In this document: positions 7,195 to 15,619 of the stretch, in pieces
Position numbering within the stretch: position 1 is the stretch's first letter
How the letters are laid out: each line of letters opens with the position of its first letter
Translations under genes and position numbers: made by a program
Assembly (NCBI RefSeq): GCF_000308635.1
Contig: NZ_BAGD01000280.1
Coordinates: 35,932 to 99,931, forward strand
Source: Nocardia otitidiscaviarum NBRC 14405
GTDB lineage: Bacteria; Actinomycetota; Actinomycetes; Mycobacteriales; Mycobacteriaceae
Direction: 5' to 3'
DNA length: 64,000 bases
The notes under the pieces: model-generated
Database searches by the model: none
What the model saw: the letters and a program-made list of their open reading frames with translations, nothing else
What the model was told of the DNA's origin: nothing

Positions 7195-8192
7195 AGCAGG
7201 GTTCCTTCGAGGGGCTGGTGGTGGTTGGTGTTGATTTCCGGCACCGACGGCACGGGGCCGGTGCGGTCGGGGGTGGACATCGCGGGAGCGCTGTCGTGGC
7301 CGGTGTCCGCCGGGGTGGCCAGGTAGCGGCGCACCGTGCGCTTGCTGACCTGGAGGTCGGCCGCGATCCGCCCGTGTGACCACCCTCGGGCGTGCAGTTC
7401 GTGGGCGCGGGTACGGCGGGTGTCCGCCCCGCTGTCCTCGCCTTCCGTGTCGGTGTCCGCCTGTCCGGACACCGGGGACACTCCATGACCGGGGTTGGTG
7501 GCCACGGATACAATCGGCTCGTCCGGGGTGGCCACGACCGAATCAAGATGGTGGGGGTCGGTGATCTTTAGTGCCGCTGCTGTTTTCGACGCAGACTGGA
7601 GGTCGATGGCGGTTGACCCGTTGTCGGTGGTGGTCATCGACAGCAGGGCGAATCCTGAGATGACCATCAGTCCGTCCAGGGTGAGCGGGCCGACCGACGC
7701 CCCCAACGGCCCGTATCCCCACGCCAGCAGCACGTCTCGCACATGGCCGTAGGAGATGACCGCTGATCCGAGAGCGACGGTGCCCGCGCCGCCGTAGCGG
7801 GCCAGCGCCCACAACCCACCCCTCCGCCACCGCGCCCGCGACAGCACCTCGACACTGAGCAGCAGGCCGATGGGCCAGATGGCGGCCCCGATCTGCGGGG
7901 CGATACCCGGTGTCCACCCCGGCGGCATCGTGTCCGCCGGAAGCCAGGCGTGTAGGACGTTGGCCGCGATGGAGGTCACCGACCCGAACACGAACCCCGC
8001 CCACGCCACCACCCGACCGTGCGCCGAACCAGGGATCGTGACCGGGCTGTCTACCCTGTGACCACCCTGAGTGTGCGCGCGGCCACCTCGGGCGTCCGCT
8101 CGACCGCTTCGGATGTCCGCGTGTCCGCTGCGGGTGTCGGAGTCTCCGTTGCGGGTGTCCGCGCTGTCCGGGCGCGGCCTCGGGGCGGTCAT
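7191..8192 (-). CDS. DUF2637-like membrane protein with C-terminal helix-turn-helix
   Basis: 333 residues. Residues 1-50 carry short Asp/Arg/Gly repeats (variants of DTRSGHAD), then about four transmembrane helices (about 58-200), then a soluble region with a Hin-type helix-turn-helix near the end (GWSHGRIAADLQVSKRTVRRYL). This membrane-plus-HTH layout is common beside TraB/FtsK genes on actinomycete elements, where spread proteins aid transfer. It overlaps both neighbours by ATGA. The role is inferred from context. Confidence 0.68.
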   Translation of the reverse strand: MTAPRPRPDSADTRNGDSDTRSGHADIRSGRADARGGRAHTQGGHRVDSPVTIPGSAHGRVVAWAGFVFGSVTSIAANVLHAWLPADTMPPGWTPGIAPQIGAAIWPIGLLLSVEVLSRARWRRGGLWALARYGGAGTVALGSAVISYGHVRDVLLAWGYGPLGASVGPLTLDGLMVISGFALLSMTTTDNGSTAIDLQSASKTAAALKITDPHHLDSVVATPDEPIVSVATNPGHGVSPVSGQADTDTEGEDSGADTRRTRAHELHARGWSHGRIAADLQVSKRTVRRYLATPADTGHDSAPAMSTPDRTGPVPSVPEINTNHHQPLEGTLL

Positions 8193-9031
8193 CGGGGCTC
8201 CGGGAAGTTGTCGGCGCTGAACCCGCCCTTGGGCCGCAACAGCTTCGCCACACTGCGCCCGCGTCGCCACAGGTTCCAGGCAGTCACGATCAACCCGATC
8301 TGATCCCGATCACTGGTACGCACTCCCGTGCGATGCAGGATGTCCAGGCGTTGCCGCAACGCCAGGATCGGCGACCCCGCGGGCAGGCCCGCCCCGGAAT
8401 CCCACAGGCGCACGAACTCCGCGGCGGCGGTCTCATCGACCTCACTCAGGCGGATCAGGACCGCGCACGCCACCGCCGGGCGCGCCTTCAACCGGGCGGC
8501 GACGGAAGTGAACCGTTCAGCGCGAGCGACGGTCTCGGGGTAGACGGTCGCGTATTCCACGATCCGCGTGGTCGAGATCTTGTTGCGCATGTAGTCGCCG
8601 AACAGGTTGCCCTCCAACCACGGGATGTAGACCCGCAGCGCGGCGGCCACGAGGGTGGTGTTGTGGCCGGTGATCCCGGAAATCGTCAACTGGTCGGCGG
8701 GGGTGCGGCGCGCGCCCTGATCCATCGTCACCTGCGTATCGCGAGCCAGGCCGCGCACGACCAGCATCGGGAACACCTGTCCGCTGGTGCGGGCGATGGC
8801 GGCCAGGCGGTGCTGGCCGTCGAGGAGTTCACCGTCGGGGCCGAACTTGATCGCTTCACCGTTGAACCGCCACCGGCTCGAGGTCATATCCTCGAAGTAC
8901 TGCTGCACCCGCGCCTGACGAATCGGACGATTGTTGCGATTGTGTTCGAGCATCCGCCGCGCCATCGCGGCATCGATCTCGATGATCTGACTGACCACCC
9001 GCTCCGGCTGATCAGGATTGACAAGATGCAT
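8189..9031 (-). CDS. ParB/DGQHR-type protein
   Basis: 280 residues. Residues 1-100 resemble a ParB/sulfiredoxin-fold domain with the signature LLDGQHRLAA (residues 69-78), preceded by a helical segment (ARRMLEHNRNNRPIRQARV). The rest is helical. DGQHR proteins of phages and plasmids may bind DNA or nucleotides or act as nucleases; the activity here is not established. It sits between two HTH-carrying genes. Confidence 0.75.
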   Translation of the reverse strand: MHLVNPDQPERVVSQIIEIDAAMARRMLEHNRNNRPIRQARVQQYFEDMTSSRWRFNGEAIKFGPDGELLDGQHRLAAIARTSGQVFPMLVVRGLARDTQVTMDQGARRTPADQLTISGITGHNTTLVAAALRVYIPWLEGNLFGDYMRNKISTTRIVEYATVYPETVARAERFTSVAARLKARPAVACAVLIRLSEVDETAAAEFVRLWDSGAGLPAGSPILALRQRLDILHRTGVRTSDRDQIGLIVTAWNLWRRGRSVAKLLRPKGGFSADNFPEPR

Positions 9032-9037
9032 GAGAAT

Positions 9038-9697
9038 TCACTCCTTCGTGGTGGGGTCGGGGAGACGGTCGAGAACGGTTTGGATCGCGTCACGCGCCCG
9101 GATCAAGTCACCGCGATACCGGTGCGCGAGCTGGGCGGCGTGACGGTCGAACCGGTCATCAGCGGCCAGCCGTGCCAGGGACTCAGCCCGCCTGCCCAGC
9201 TCGTAGCGGGTGGTATCGAACGCCTCGGTGATCGGGCGACGCCGCCGCGTCCCAGCTGCACTGTCGTCGGCATGCGAAGGTGAATCACCCTGTCGTGCAG
9301 CCGGTTTGGTCGGATACTGCTTGTCGTCCAGGCCGGTGACCGGGCCAGGTGGACAATCTTGTCCACCTGCGGCCAGGTCGTTCTGCACGGTGCCCTTGCT
9401 CACCCCGGTCGCGGCGGCGATGGCGCGGGTGCTCATCCCGATCTCCCGCATCGACGCCACGACCTCAGCGCGTTCCTCACGGGGGATGCGCAGTCGGGAG
9501 CGGTCGAACTCGCTGGCGCAGTACGCATCCCAGCTCGGATAGCCCAACGCCACCCACGCCCGCGCGGTGAACGCCTGCTCGATCAACGCCCAGACCTGCT
9601 CGACACAGGCGCGGATCTGCGCGGTCAATTCCTGCGCCGCCTCGGCGGTGAGGGGCGTCGCCGTTGTGTCTGGGGTGTCGGGGGTGTGGTCGTTCAT
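9038..9697 (-). CDS. Helix-turn-helix DNA-binding protein
   Basis: 219 residues. After an N-terminal helical region containing the YPSWDAYCASEF motif seen in many actinophage and plasmid proteins, a helix-turn-helix spans about 88-110 (MSTRAIAAATGVSKGTVQNDL). The C-terminal half is basic and helical. It overlaps traB by 4 bp (ATGA). A partition or regulatory role with the adjacent DGQHR protein is plausible. Confidence 0.75.
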   Translation of the reverse strand: MNDHTPDTPDTTATPLTAEAAQELTAQIRACVEQVWALIEQAFTARAWVALGYPSWDAYCASEFDRSRLRIPREERAEVVASMREIGMSTRAIAAATGVSKGTVQNDLAAGGQDCPPGPVTGLDDKQYPTKPAARQGDSPSHADDSAAGTRRRRPITEAFDTTRYELGRRAESLARLAADDRFDRHAAQLAHRYRGDLIRARDAIQTVLDRLPDPTTKE

Positions 9698-11790
9698 GCG
9701 GTGTCACCGCCCTCGAACCCCAGATCGGCCTGCCGAGTCCGCCCGGAATCCAGGTCTCGCACCCGCAGCAACGGCACCCGTGGGCGTGTACTGTCCGCCC
9801 ACCGCTTCGGCTGTGGGTCGGCCGGGAGCGGGGCCAGCTCGTCCAGGTCGATCGGGACGACGTGGCCCCAGTGGGCTTGGCGGGCGTGCACCCACACCAC
9901 GTCGCCGCGTTCGAATTCGGCGAGTTGGTTGGGGTCGATGAAGAACGTCTCCCGCTGCCCCAGCGACCCTTCGTCCCCGAGGCGACCGTGTTTGGTGTGG
10001 CGGGTGTTCTCGGTGACCGGGCGGGACCCGAACACCTCCGACACCTTCCCCGCCCCTTCCAACTTCATCAGCAGCGCGCCGGAGGGGCAGGACTCCAGGA
10101 GACGGCGGCGGTCATCAGGGGTTTGGCCGAGGCCGAATTGGTTCTGGGCGGCGAAGATCGCCACCACCCCCATCCCCAACAACCGCTCGGCGATGTTGGT
10201 TTGGTTGATGCCACCGGTCTTGTCCGCCACCGCCGACATCTCATCGATGATCAACACAACCTGCCGGTCATGCTCACCACACGCGAACTGCTCGATCAAC
10301 GTCACCAGGGCGGCGACCTGGGCACGGGCGTACTCCCCGCGTACCGTGCCCGGCACCGTCGCATAAATCATGTCGAAACTGTTGAGAGGTCTGCCGCCGT
10401 CGAACCCTTCGCCGATGGCGGCGAAGATGTTGCGGAACTTCCCGCTCACGTCCCCTACGGCGGGGGGTTTGTTCTTCTCCAGGGCGTCGATCTCGTCCAG
10501 CACCGACTGATCCGCCTTGTATGCGGTTTTCAGCCACGACACCGACAGTCGGTCCAGGAACGCCTGTTTCGAGCGCGGCGGCCCACCCGGGGCCAGGACC
10601 GCGAGCTTGGTGACCCGGATGCGGTTCTGCTTGAAATGCTCGGCGCCCGCGTCGGTGGAGGCGACAGGGTTGATCATCGATTCGAGGGTGGCGCACATGT
10701 CCTCGGCGTCCATCGCCCACAAATCCAGCCGATTCGTCACCGGCCAGAGAGCGACGCGGCGCGGGTCGACCTTGAGTCGGGCGGCGATCTTCACCAACTC
10801 CCGCCCGGTGGCCAGGCCGGGTTTGCCGCCCTTGCAATCCACGAAGATCAACAGCGGGCGCTTCTCGCCGGTGCGGACGTAGCGGTGCCAGTACGCGCAG
10901 TACAGGGCGGTACCGAAGCGGGTGAGCAGGGTGGTCTTCCCGGCTCGCTGGGACATGCCCAGCAACACCATGTGGCCTAGGCCCTCGATCGGGATCGCGA
11001 GCTTCGAGCCCCGGCGTCCGGCGAGTTCGGTGACCGTGGTCGGCTGGGTGGCGTCGGTGTACTCCGACAGCGTGCCCAATACGGCTTTGGAGTGCAGCCA
11101 GCCCGCCGTGATCGGGGCACCGTACTTCGCCGCCTTCCGCGCGGCGCGGGCTTTACCGAGCTGCTGGCGGCGTTGCAGGCGACGGGTCTTCGACGGGGAA
11201 CCCACGCCCTCGGTGCCGAGCCTGCCGAGGAACCGTGCCCGCCAGGCGGCGGCGGCCCAGAACGCAACCGGGACACCGCCCGCAGCCATTGCCGCCAACG
11301 CCCCCGACGCGAGCCCGTGGTCCAGCAGCACACCCGCGCCGTCCCACCACAAACTCAACGGCGCCGTCCAGGAATCCGACGCCCAGATCGCGCCGACCGG
11401 CAACACCAACGACCCGGTCGCGTAGTTGCGGACCTGCCGCGCCTCCCACCGTCGCCGCGCCGCCAGGACGTTCATGCCGACTCCGAGAGCGGTGAGAAAT
11501 CCGGCACCGGCCAGGGAAGTGCCCGCGAACTCGAACGCCTCCGGCACCGACGGCAACCCCACACTCCAGTCCGGAGCCTGCCACCCGTTGGGCAGCGTCG
11601 CGTTCTCAAACACCGGCGTACGCGTCGGTTCCGGCGGCACCGCCGCCGCACCCGCGACACCGATCGGCACCTCCGGAATCTCCGGCACCGGCGCAGGCAC
11701 CGGAGGCGATTCGACCGGCGGCCCGGCCGGGGCGGGCGCGACCGCGTCGCCGCAGTCGTACGGGGTGATCAACGGTGTGCAGTCGCTCAT
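9694..11790 (-). CDS. traB: TraB-like FtsK/SpoIIIE-family conjugal DNA translocase
   Basis: 698 residues. A Pro-rich N-terminus, two to three transmembrane helices (about 88-180), then a RecA-like motor with Walker A GMSQRAGKT (278-286, K285) and Walker B VVLIIDEM. Single-protein translocases of this type move double-stranded DNA between mycelial actinomycetes; this is the core transfer gene and supports conjugation without a full type IV apparatus. ATG 11790 overlaps the preceding stop (ATGA). The symbol follows the functional class, not an alignment. Confidence 0.85.
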   Translation of the reverse strand: MSDCTPLITPYDCGDAVAPAPAGPPVESPPVPAPVPEIPEVPIGVAGAAAVPPEPTRTPVFENATLPNGWQAPDWSVGLPSVPEAFEFAGTSLAGAGFLTALGVGMNVLAARRRWEARQVRNYATGSLVLPVGAIWASDSWTAPLSLWWDGAGVLLDHGLASGALAAMAAGGVPVAFWAAAAWRARFLGRLGTEGVGSPSKTRRLQRRQQLGKARAARKAAKYGAPITAGWLHSKAVLGTLSEYTDATQPTTVTELAGRRGSKLAIPIEGLGHMVLLGMSQRAGKTTLLTRFGTALYCAYWHRYVRTGEKRPLLIFVDCKGGKPGLATGRELVKIAARLKVDPRRVALWPVTNRLDLWAMDAEDMCATLESMINPVASTDAGAEHFKQNRIRVTKLAVLAPGGPPRSKQAFLDRLSVSWLKTAYKADQSVLDEIDALEKNKPPAVGDVSGKFRNIFAAIGEGFDGGRPLNSFDMIYATVPGTVRGEYARAQVAALVTLIEQFACGEHDRQVVLIIDEMSAVADKTGGINQTNIAERLLGMGVVAIFAAQNQFGLGQTPDDRRRLLESCPSGALLMKLEGAGKVSEVFGSRPVTENTRHTKHGRLGDEGSLGQRETFFIDPNQLAEFERGDVVWVHARQAHWGHVVPIDLDELAPLPADPQPKRWADSTRPRVPLLRVRDLDSGRTRQADLGFEGGDTA

Positions 11791-12023
11791 CACCGCTCAC
11801 CGCCCCGCGCGCTCGGATCGAGTAGGTGTTCCAGGACCGTGCGCATCTCCTGCGCGGGCAGCCGCAGCACGCCCACGTGGCCGGTGCCGGACCAGATCGT
11901 GTAGCGGTCGGCTCGTATGCCGGAGCGGGCGAGGGCGTCGGTGAGGCGGCGGGTGATCCGCGACGGGTCTTCCCCACCCGTCGTGTCCGCCACCACCACC
12001 AACGGCCGATGCTCGTCTGTCAT
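11790..12023 (-). CDS. Small conserved-type protein upstream of traB
   Basis: 77 residues with a beta-alpha-beta pattern (PLVVVADTTGG, ADRYTIWSGTGHVGVLRL). No family I can name. Its stop overlaps the traB start, so the two are translationally coupled. Confidence 0.6.
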   Translation of the reverse strand: MTDEHRPLVVVADTTGGEDPSRITRRLTDALARSGIRADRYTIWSGTGHVGVLRLPAQEMRTVLEHLLDPSARGGER

Positions 12024-12024
12024 G

Positions 12025-12780
12025 TCAGCGCACTCCTTTCCGCGCTAAAGTCACATCCAGGTCATGGATTTCGAGATTCGCCAGCACATCCACCCCCCGC
12101 CGACGCGCCAGCTGGGCCGCGATGCCCTCCAGGGCACGGCGCAGTGACTCGCCGCGCACGAAGTACAAGACGCCCGCCAGGTCGTGACGGTCGGCGGACT
12201 CCAACGCCGCCGACACCGACCGCAACAACCGGCCCTCACCACGCTTGCGGGACAACTCCACCTCGATCGCCCACACCTTGTCCGGATCAGTGAAGTCCCG
12301 ACACCACGCGTCATGAACATGCGAACCTGGCTGTCCACCAGTCGGTTTCACGATTCGCCGGAGCAGGCGTTCGCTGGTCCAGATCTCCGGATCGGTCTCC
12401 AGGCCGGTCAACGCCAGTCGTAGTTCCGATACCGCTGTCAGGTGCGCGGCAGTAGAGGCTTTCAGGTGCCACTCCCCCGGATCGAAACCCAGATACCCCC
12501 ACGCGATCTCACGCGTCGGGTACAGCCACAGCGGGCCGTGCGGAGTCTCGTCGGCGGTGTTGAAGTGCTTGGAGCGCCGCCACGGTCCCGGGGACCCGTA
12601 ACCGACCCGACTCACCTGCGCGCGCCCGGCGTCTTTAAGGCGCTTCGCGAAGGCGTACGCGGTGCGTGGTCGCCGCTGCATCATCGTCATCAGCAGCGAC
12701 AGCGGCAGCCCGTACTGCTGGGCGGTCCACTCCTCGAGCAGCGTCTGCCACGGCTGCAACCGCAACTCCCGCGCGCTCAC
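12025..12780 (-). CDS. Replication-relaxation family protein
   Basis: 251 residues. N-terminal winged-helix region (PLSLLMTMMQRRPRTAYAFAKRLKDAG), then a region with WAIEVELSRKRGEGRLLRSV, an ExE/K pattern reminiscent of the nuclease-like core typical of the Replic_Relax family of actinobacterial plasmids and integrative elements. It probably takes part in plasmid-like replication or relaxation of the excised element. The GTG start overlaps the upstream stop (GTGA). Confidence 0.78.
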   Translation of the reverse strand: MSARELRLQPWQTLLEEWTAQQYGLPLSLLMTMMQRRPRTAYAFAKRLKDAGRAQVSRVGYGSPGPWRRSKHFNTADETPHGPLWLYPTREIAWGYLGFDPGEWHLKASTAAHLTAVSELRLALTGLETDPEIWTSERLLRRIVKPTGGQPGSHVHDAWCRDFTDPDKVWAIEVELSRKRGEGRLLRSVSAALESADRHDLAGVLYFVRGESLRRALEGIAAQLARRRGVDVLANLEIHDLDVTLARKGVR

Positions 12781-13013
12781 GGTGCCACCACCTCACGCGG
12801 GCACTCCCGCGGCCACGCCGCGACGTTCTCCGTGCCCGGCGCGGGGCAGACCACCACGGTCTTGGGCAGGCCCTCCCGGGCACCGAACAGCAGCACGCCG
12901 AGGAACAGGCCCGCGACGAACACGAACCCGATCAGCACCAGCGCCGCCATCACCGGCGACGGCACCGAGGTCATCGTCCGATGTCGCGACGTACCCAACA
13001 GGTCTTCGGTCAT
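12777..13013 (-). CDS. Small single-pass membrane protein
   Basis: 78 residues. One strong hydrophobic helix spans about 19-45 (MAALVLIGFVFVAGLFLGVLL), followed by a short external segment with two cysteines (VVVCPAPG, RECPREV) that could form a disulfide. Coupled to its neighbours by 4-bp overlaps. Unknown function. Confidence 0.6.
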   Translation of the reverse strand: MTEDLLGTSRHRTMTSVPSPVMAALVLIGFVFVAGLFLGVLLFGAREGLPKTVVVCPAPGTENVAAWPRECPREVVAP

Positions 13014-13174
13014 CGCCGATCACCCCGCCACCGCCGCCGCGTCGACCACCGCACCTGACGCATGCCGACCCACACGACACCGGCCAGCACCACAAGCACG
13101 AACGCCGCCGATGCCAGGCCCGGAACAACCGCACCCGCCACGACCAGCGCGAACCCGATCAACAGTGCCCGCAT
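13010..13174 (-). CDS. 54-residue membrane microprotein
   Basis: Starting from ATG 13174 it reads MRALLIGFALVVAGAVVPGL, a second hydrophobic stretch (AFVLVVLAGVVWVG) and a basic tail (STRRRWRGDRR). That is two short membrane helices with the positive end inside. Both ends use ATGA overlaps, with the excisionase-like gene upstream and the single-pass protein downstream. This coupling is the main argument that it is real despite its size. Confidence 0.62.
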   Translation of the reverse strand: MRALLIGFALVVAGAVVPGLASAAFVLVVLAGVVWVGMRQVRWSTRRRWRGDRR

Positions 13175-13404
13175 CATGCCGCACCACCTGCTGTCGGGAT
13201 GGGGCGCAGCAGGTCCATGACCTCATCGCGGCGTACTCGAATGGTGTTTGGTCCGACCATGTAGCCGGTCAACCGGCCTGCGGATATCCAGCGTCGAACC
13301 GTACATTCGTGAACACCGAACAGGTCGGCAACGTCCTTCAGGCGCATATACGCGCTAGTGGACCTGCGGTTCTCGCCTCCCCGCTGCTTCTTCGAACTTG
13401 CCAA
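13174..13404 (-). CDS. Excisionase/BldC-like helix-turn-helix protein
   Basis: 76 residues. The winged-helix MerR/Xis-type motif MRLKDVADLFGVHECTVRRW is followed by RLTGYMVGPNTIRVRRDEV, the standard small excisionase fold that bends DNA at attachment sites or acts as a regulator. The TTG start at 13404 is chosen because GGAAGGAG ends 8 nt upstream; the next in-frame start, ATG 13296, would leave only part of the motif. It is the first gene of the long leftward operon, so it could control both excision and transfer genes. Confidence 0.78.
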   Translation of the reverse strand: MASSKKQRGGENRRSTSAYMRLKDVADLFGVHECTVRRWISAGRLTGYMVGPNTIRVRRDEVMDLLRPIPTAGGAA

Positions 13405-13518
13405 GACAATCGCTCCTTCCTGTCGCTGCGGGGACGAAACCCGCTGCAATACAGGAGAACTCGCGATCACCCGTCCACATCAGAGGTAGAAGAGAGCAGG
13501 GGTGTACGCCGGGCCGCA

Positions 13519-13536
13519 CCGTACGACCTCCGTACG
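13519..13536. promoter_or_regulatory. Direct CCGTACG pair in the divergent promoter region
   Basis: CCGTACG at 13519-13525 and 13530-13536, spaced 11 bp (one helical turn), lies between the divergent excisionase-like and creatininase genes. The CGTACG core also forms the centre of the palindromes at 422-474, so the same regulator may bind both. Confidence 0.4.
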
Positions 13537-13588
13537 CCCCCCAGATGATTCATCCCACGTTCTCTGCGGGCGCGGTATCTTGGTTCGC

Positions 13589-14299
13589 GTGGACCATCTG
13601 CTACCAGGCGCTACCTCCGCAGACGTACGGGCACAGAACCCCACCGTCGCTGTCTTGCCTATCGGAAGCTTCGAGCAGCATGGCGAATTCCATCCGCTCA
13701 TAACGGATACCGCGATCGCCTGCGCAATCGCACAGAGGATCGCAATAGACTACGGCTTGTTCTTGCTTCCGCCTGTAACCTTTTCCTGCTCACATGAGCA
13801 CACAGGGTTTCCTGGTTCGGTCAGCATTCGGGCGACGACGCTCGCACTGGTAATCAGCGATATACAAGAGTCGCTGAAAGCCTCTGGTATAAGGCATTTG
13901 GTGCTCGTCAATGGTCACGGCGGAAACTATGTTCTGCAGAATGTTGTTCAGGAGGCGAACACGACTGAGCGCCGGATGACGTTATTCCCACTGCCCCTCG
14001 ACTGGAATCATGCGCGCACCAAAGCGAAGATGGAAACGAACGCGCACGAGGACATGCACGCCGGAGAACTGGAAACTTCCATCCTGTTGCACATCTCGCC
14101 AGATTCCCTTCGGCCCGGCTATCAGACCGCAGACTGGCGCGCGGACGACAGAAAGTTCCTCCTCATCAAGGGGATGACCGACTATACAACCAGCGGCGTA
14201 ATCGGATTTCCTTCCCTTGGAACTCCCGAGAAAGGCAAAATCGCTCTCGAATCACTCTCGGAATCATTCAAAAGCCATCTTCAAGCGCTGACCGAATAG
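13589..14299 (+). CDS. Creatininase-family amidohydrolase
   Basis: 236 residues. The metal-binding signature GSFEQHGEFHPLITD supplies E29, H31 and D40; the family NGHGGN motif follows near residue 111, and a further acidic/His cluster (AHEDMHAGELETS) near residue 152. The family includes creatininase, MftE and FAPy deformylase-like enzymes; the substrate cannot be assigned. The GTG start has no ribosome site but TATCTT lies at 13576-13581, 7 nt upstream, so it is probably leaderless. Codon use is less GC-rich than the transfer genes. Its 3' end overlaps the convergent XRE/TPR gene by 19 bp. Confidence 0.82.
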   Translation: MDHLLPGATSADVRAQNPTVAVLPIGSFEQHGEFHPLITDTAIACAIAQRIAIDYGLFLLPPVTFSCSHEHTGFPGSVSIRATTLALVISDIQESLKASGIRHLVLVNGHGGNYVLQNVVQEANTTERRMTLFPLPLDWNHARTKAKMETNAHEDMHAGELETSILLHISPDSLRPGYQTADWRADDRKFLLIKGMTDYTTSGVIGFPSLGTPEKGKIALESLSESFKSHLQALTE

Positions 14300-15546
14300 C
14301 CTCGGGGTACCTGGACCGCTCTGGCCAATAGCCCCTTCAGTTCGTTGACTTGCTTTCCGCGAGCGGTTGACAACCGCTTGGACAGATCACGCAATACTGA
14401 CAATGATCGTGCCGACGGTGCCAGCTGGTACAACTCGACTGCGCGTGTGGCCACCCGCATGGCCTCTTCGAGTTCTCCGACGCGCACGTAGGCCGATGCC
14501 AGGCGCGCCGAACACAGCCCTTGATCTCGGCGTTGCGCCTCCGGCCAATCAGCAAGTCCAGAACTGTAAGTCGTGATTGCACGCTCCGGCTCTCCCAGCA
14601 AAACCCAACTCTGCGCTGCCTCCATTTCGATATACGATGGCGTGCAGTATTTCGCCAGACGTCCGGGTTCATTCGGATCAGCGTCGAGAACCTGCGCCAT
14701 AGCACTGTCCAGTGCTCTACGACATTCGTCCTTCTCACCGAAAAGCGCATGGGCGTTCGAGAGCTGCCGGAGGGCTACGGCGCGCAGTTCGGGGGTTATC
14801 TCGTCCCATCGCCGCAGCGCGGCATTCGCCAGCCCCAAGCCCTGCGCCGCCTTACCGGCATCGGTCAAGATGTTGCTCTTGCGCATCAGCACATAGGAGA
14901 TGAGGTGGGTGTCGCCCAACTCTTCCGCGTAGTCCATCGCCTGGTTGGTCCAGTACAACGCCGCCTTCAGGTCGCCGGAGTCCTGGAACAACCAGCCCGC
15001 GAACTCGCAAAAGCGGGCTCCGATTTCCAGTAATGACACTCGCATTTCGCCGCGCGCTTTTCCGCACAGGTCTTCGACCAGGGTCAGCTGACCGCGAAGG
15101 GATTCGATGATGTATCGCGGTCCTGCCCATGCGTCCATTCGGACGTGTTCGGTCAGCATGAGCTGGAGGTGTTGTACAAAGGCCGGATCGATCGGCTCAG
15201 GTACCAGAGTGAGCACGGTCGGACGAACCAATGAAAGGCTCTCATCGACGCCTTGCACCAGTGGTGACTCCGGCTCGGCATACCCCAGCTCCGCGGCTGT
15301 CACTTCGCGACCTGCGAACTGACTGAGCACGGCCAGCAGTACTTCGAGGCTCCGTTCCTTGGGTCGGTGGACGCCCGCCTTGTATCTCGCGATCGTGCTG
15401 CCGTCCGGACTGATGGGCTCACGGCCATCGGACTGGCTGTGCTCGACCATTTTCCGAGCAAGCGCCTTGTTGGGCAGGTTCAGTTCCGCGAGCAACTCAG
15501 CCAAAGGTGTTTGGTGCCTACCAGATTGACGTTCGCCTGTGCTCAT
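14281..15546 (-). CDS. XRE-family regulator with TPR-like repeats
   Basis: 421 residues from ATG 15546. An N-terminal helix-turn-helix (about 12-60, with ALARKMVEH and GSTIARYKAG) is followed by a large helical sensor region with tetratricopeptide-like pairs (ALYWTNQAMDYAEELGD, ERAITTYSSGLADWPEA, EEAMRVATRAVELYQ). Proteins of this build sense peptides or other ligands and control neighbouring genes in actinomycetes. Placement next to the creatininase gene and integrase suggests it is element cargo; the ligand is unknown. Confidence 0.8.
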   Translation of the reverse strand: MSTGERQSGRHQTPLAELLAELNLPNKALARKMVEHSQSDGREPISPDGSTIARYKAGVHRPKERSLEVLLAVLSQFAGREVTAAELGYAEPESPLVQGVDESLSLVRPTVLTLVPEPIDPAFVQHLQLMLTEHVRMDAWAGPRYIIESLRGQLTLVEDLCGKARGEMRVSLLEIGARFCEFAGWLFQDSGDLKAALYWTNQAMDYAEELGDTHLISYVLMRKSNILTDAGKAAQGLGLANAALRRWDEITPELRAVALRQLSNAHALFGEKDECRRALDSAMAQVLDADPNEPGRLAKYCTPSYIEMEAAQSWVLLGEPERAITTYSSGLADWPEAQRRDQGLCSARLASAYVRVGELEEAMRVATRAVELYQLAPSARSLSVLRDLSKRLSTARGKQVNELKGLLARAVQVPRGYSVSA

Positions 15547-15619
15547 CGCCGCCTCCCCATGCTGAACAAGTACAGCATGACCGAGCGACATATTTTCAGG
15601 ATTCCTCGCATCTCCCCCG

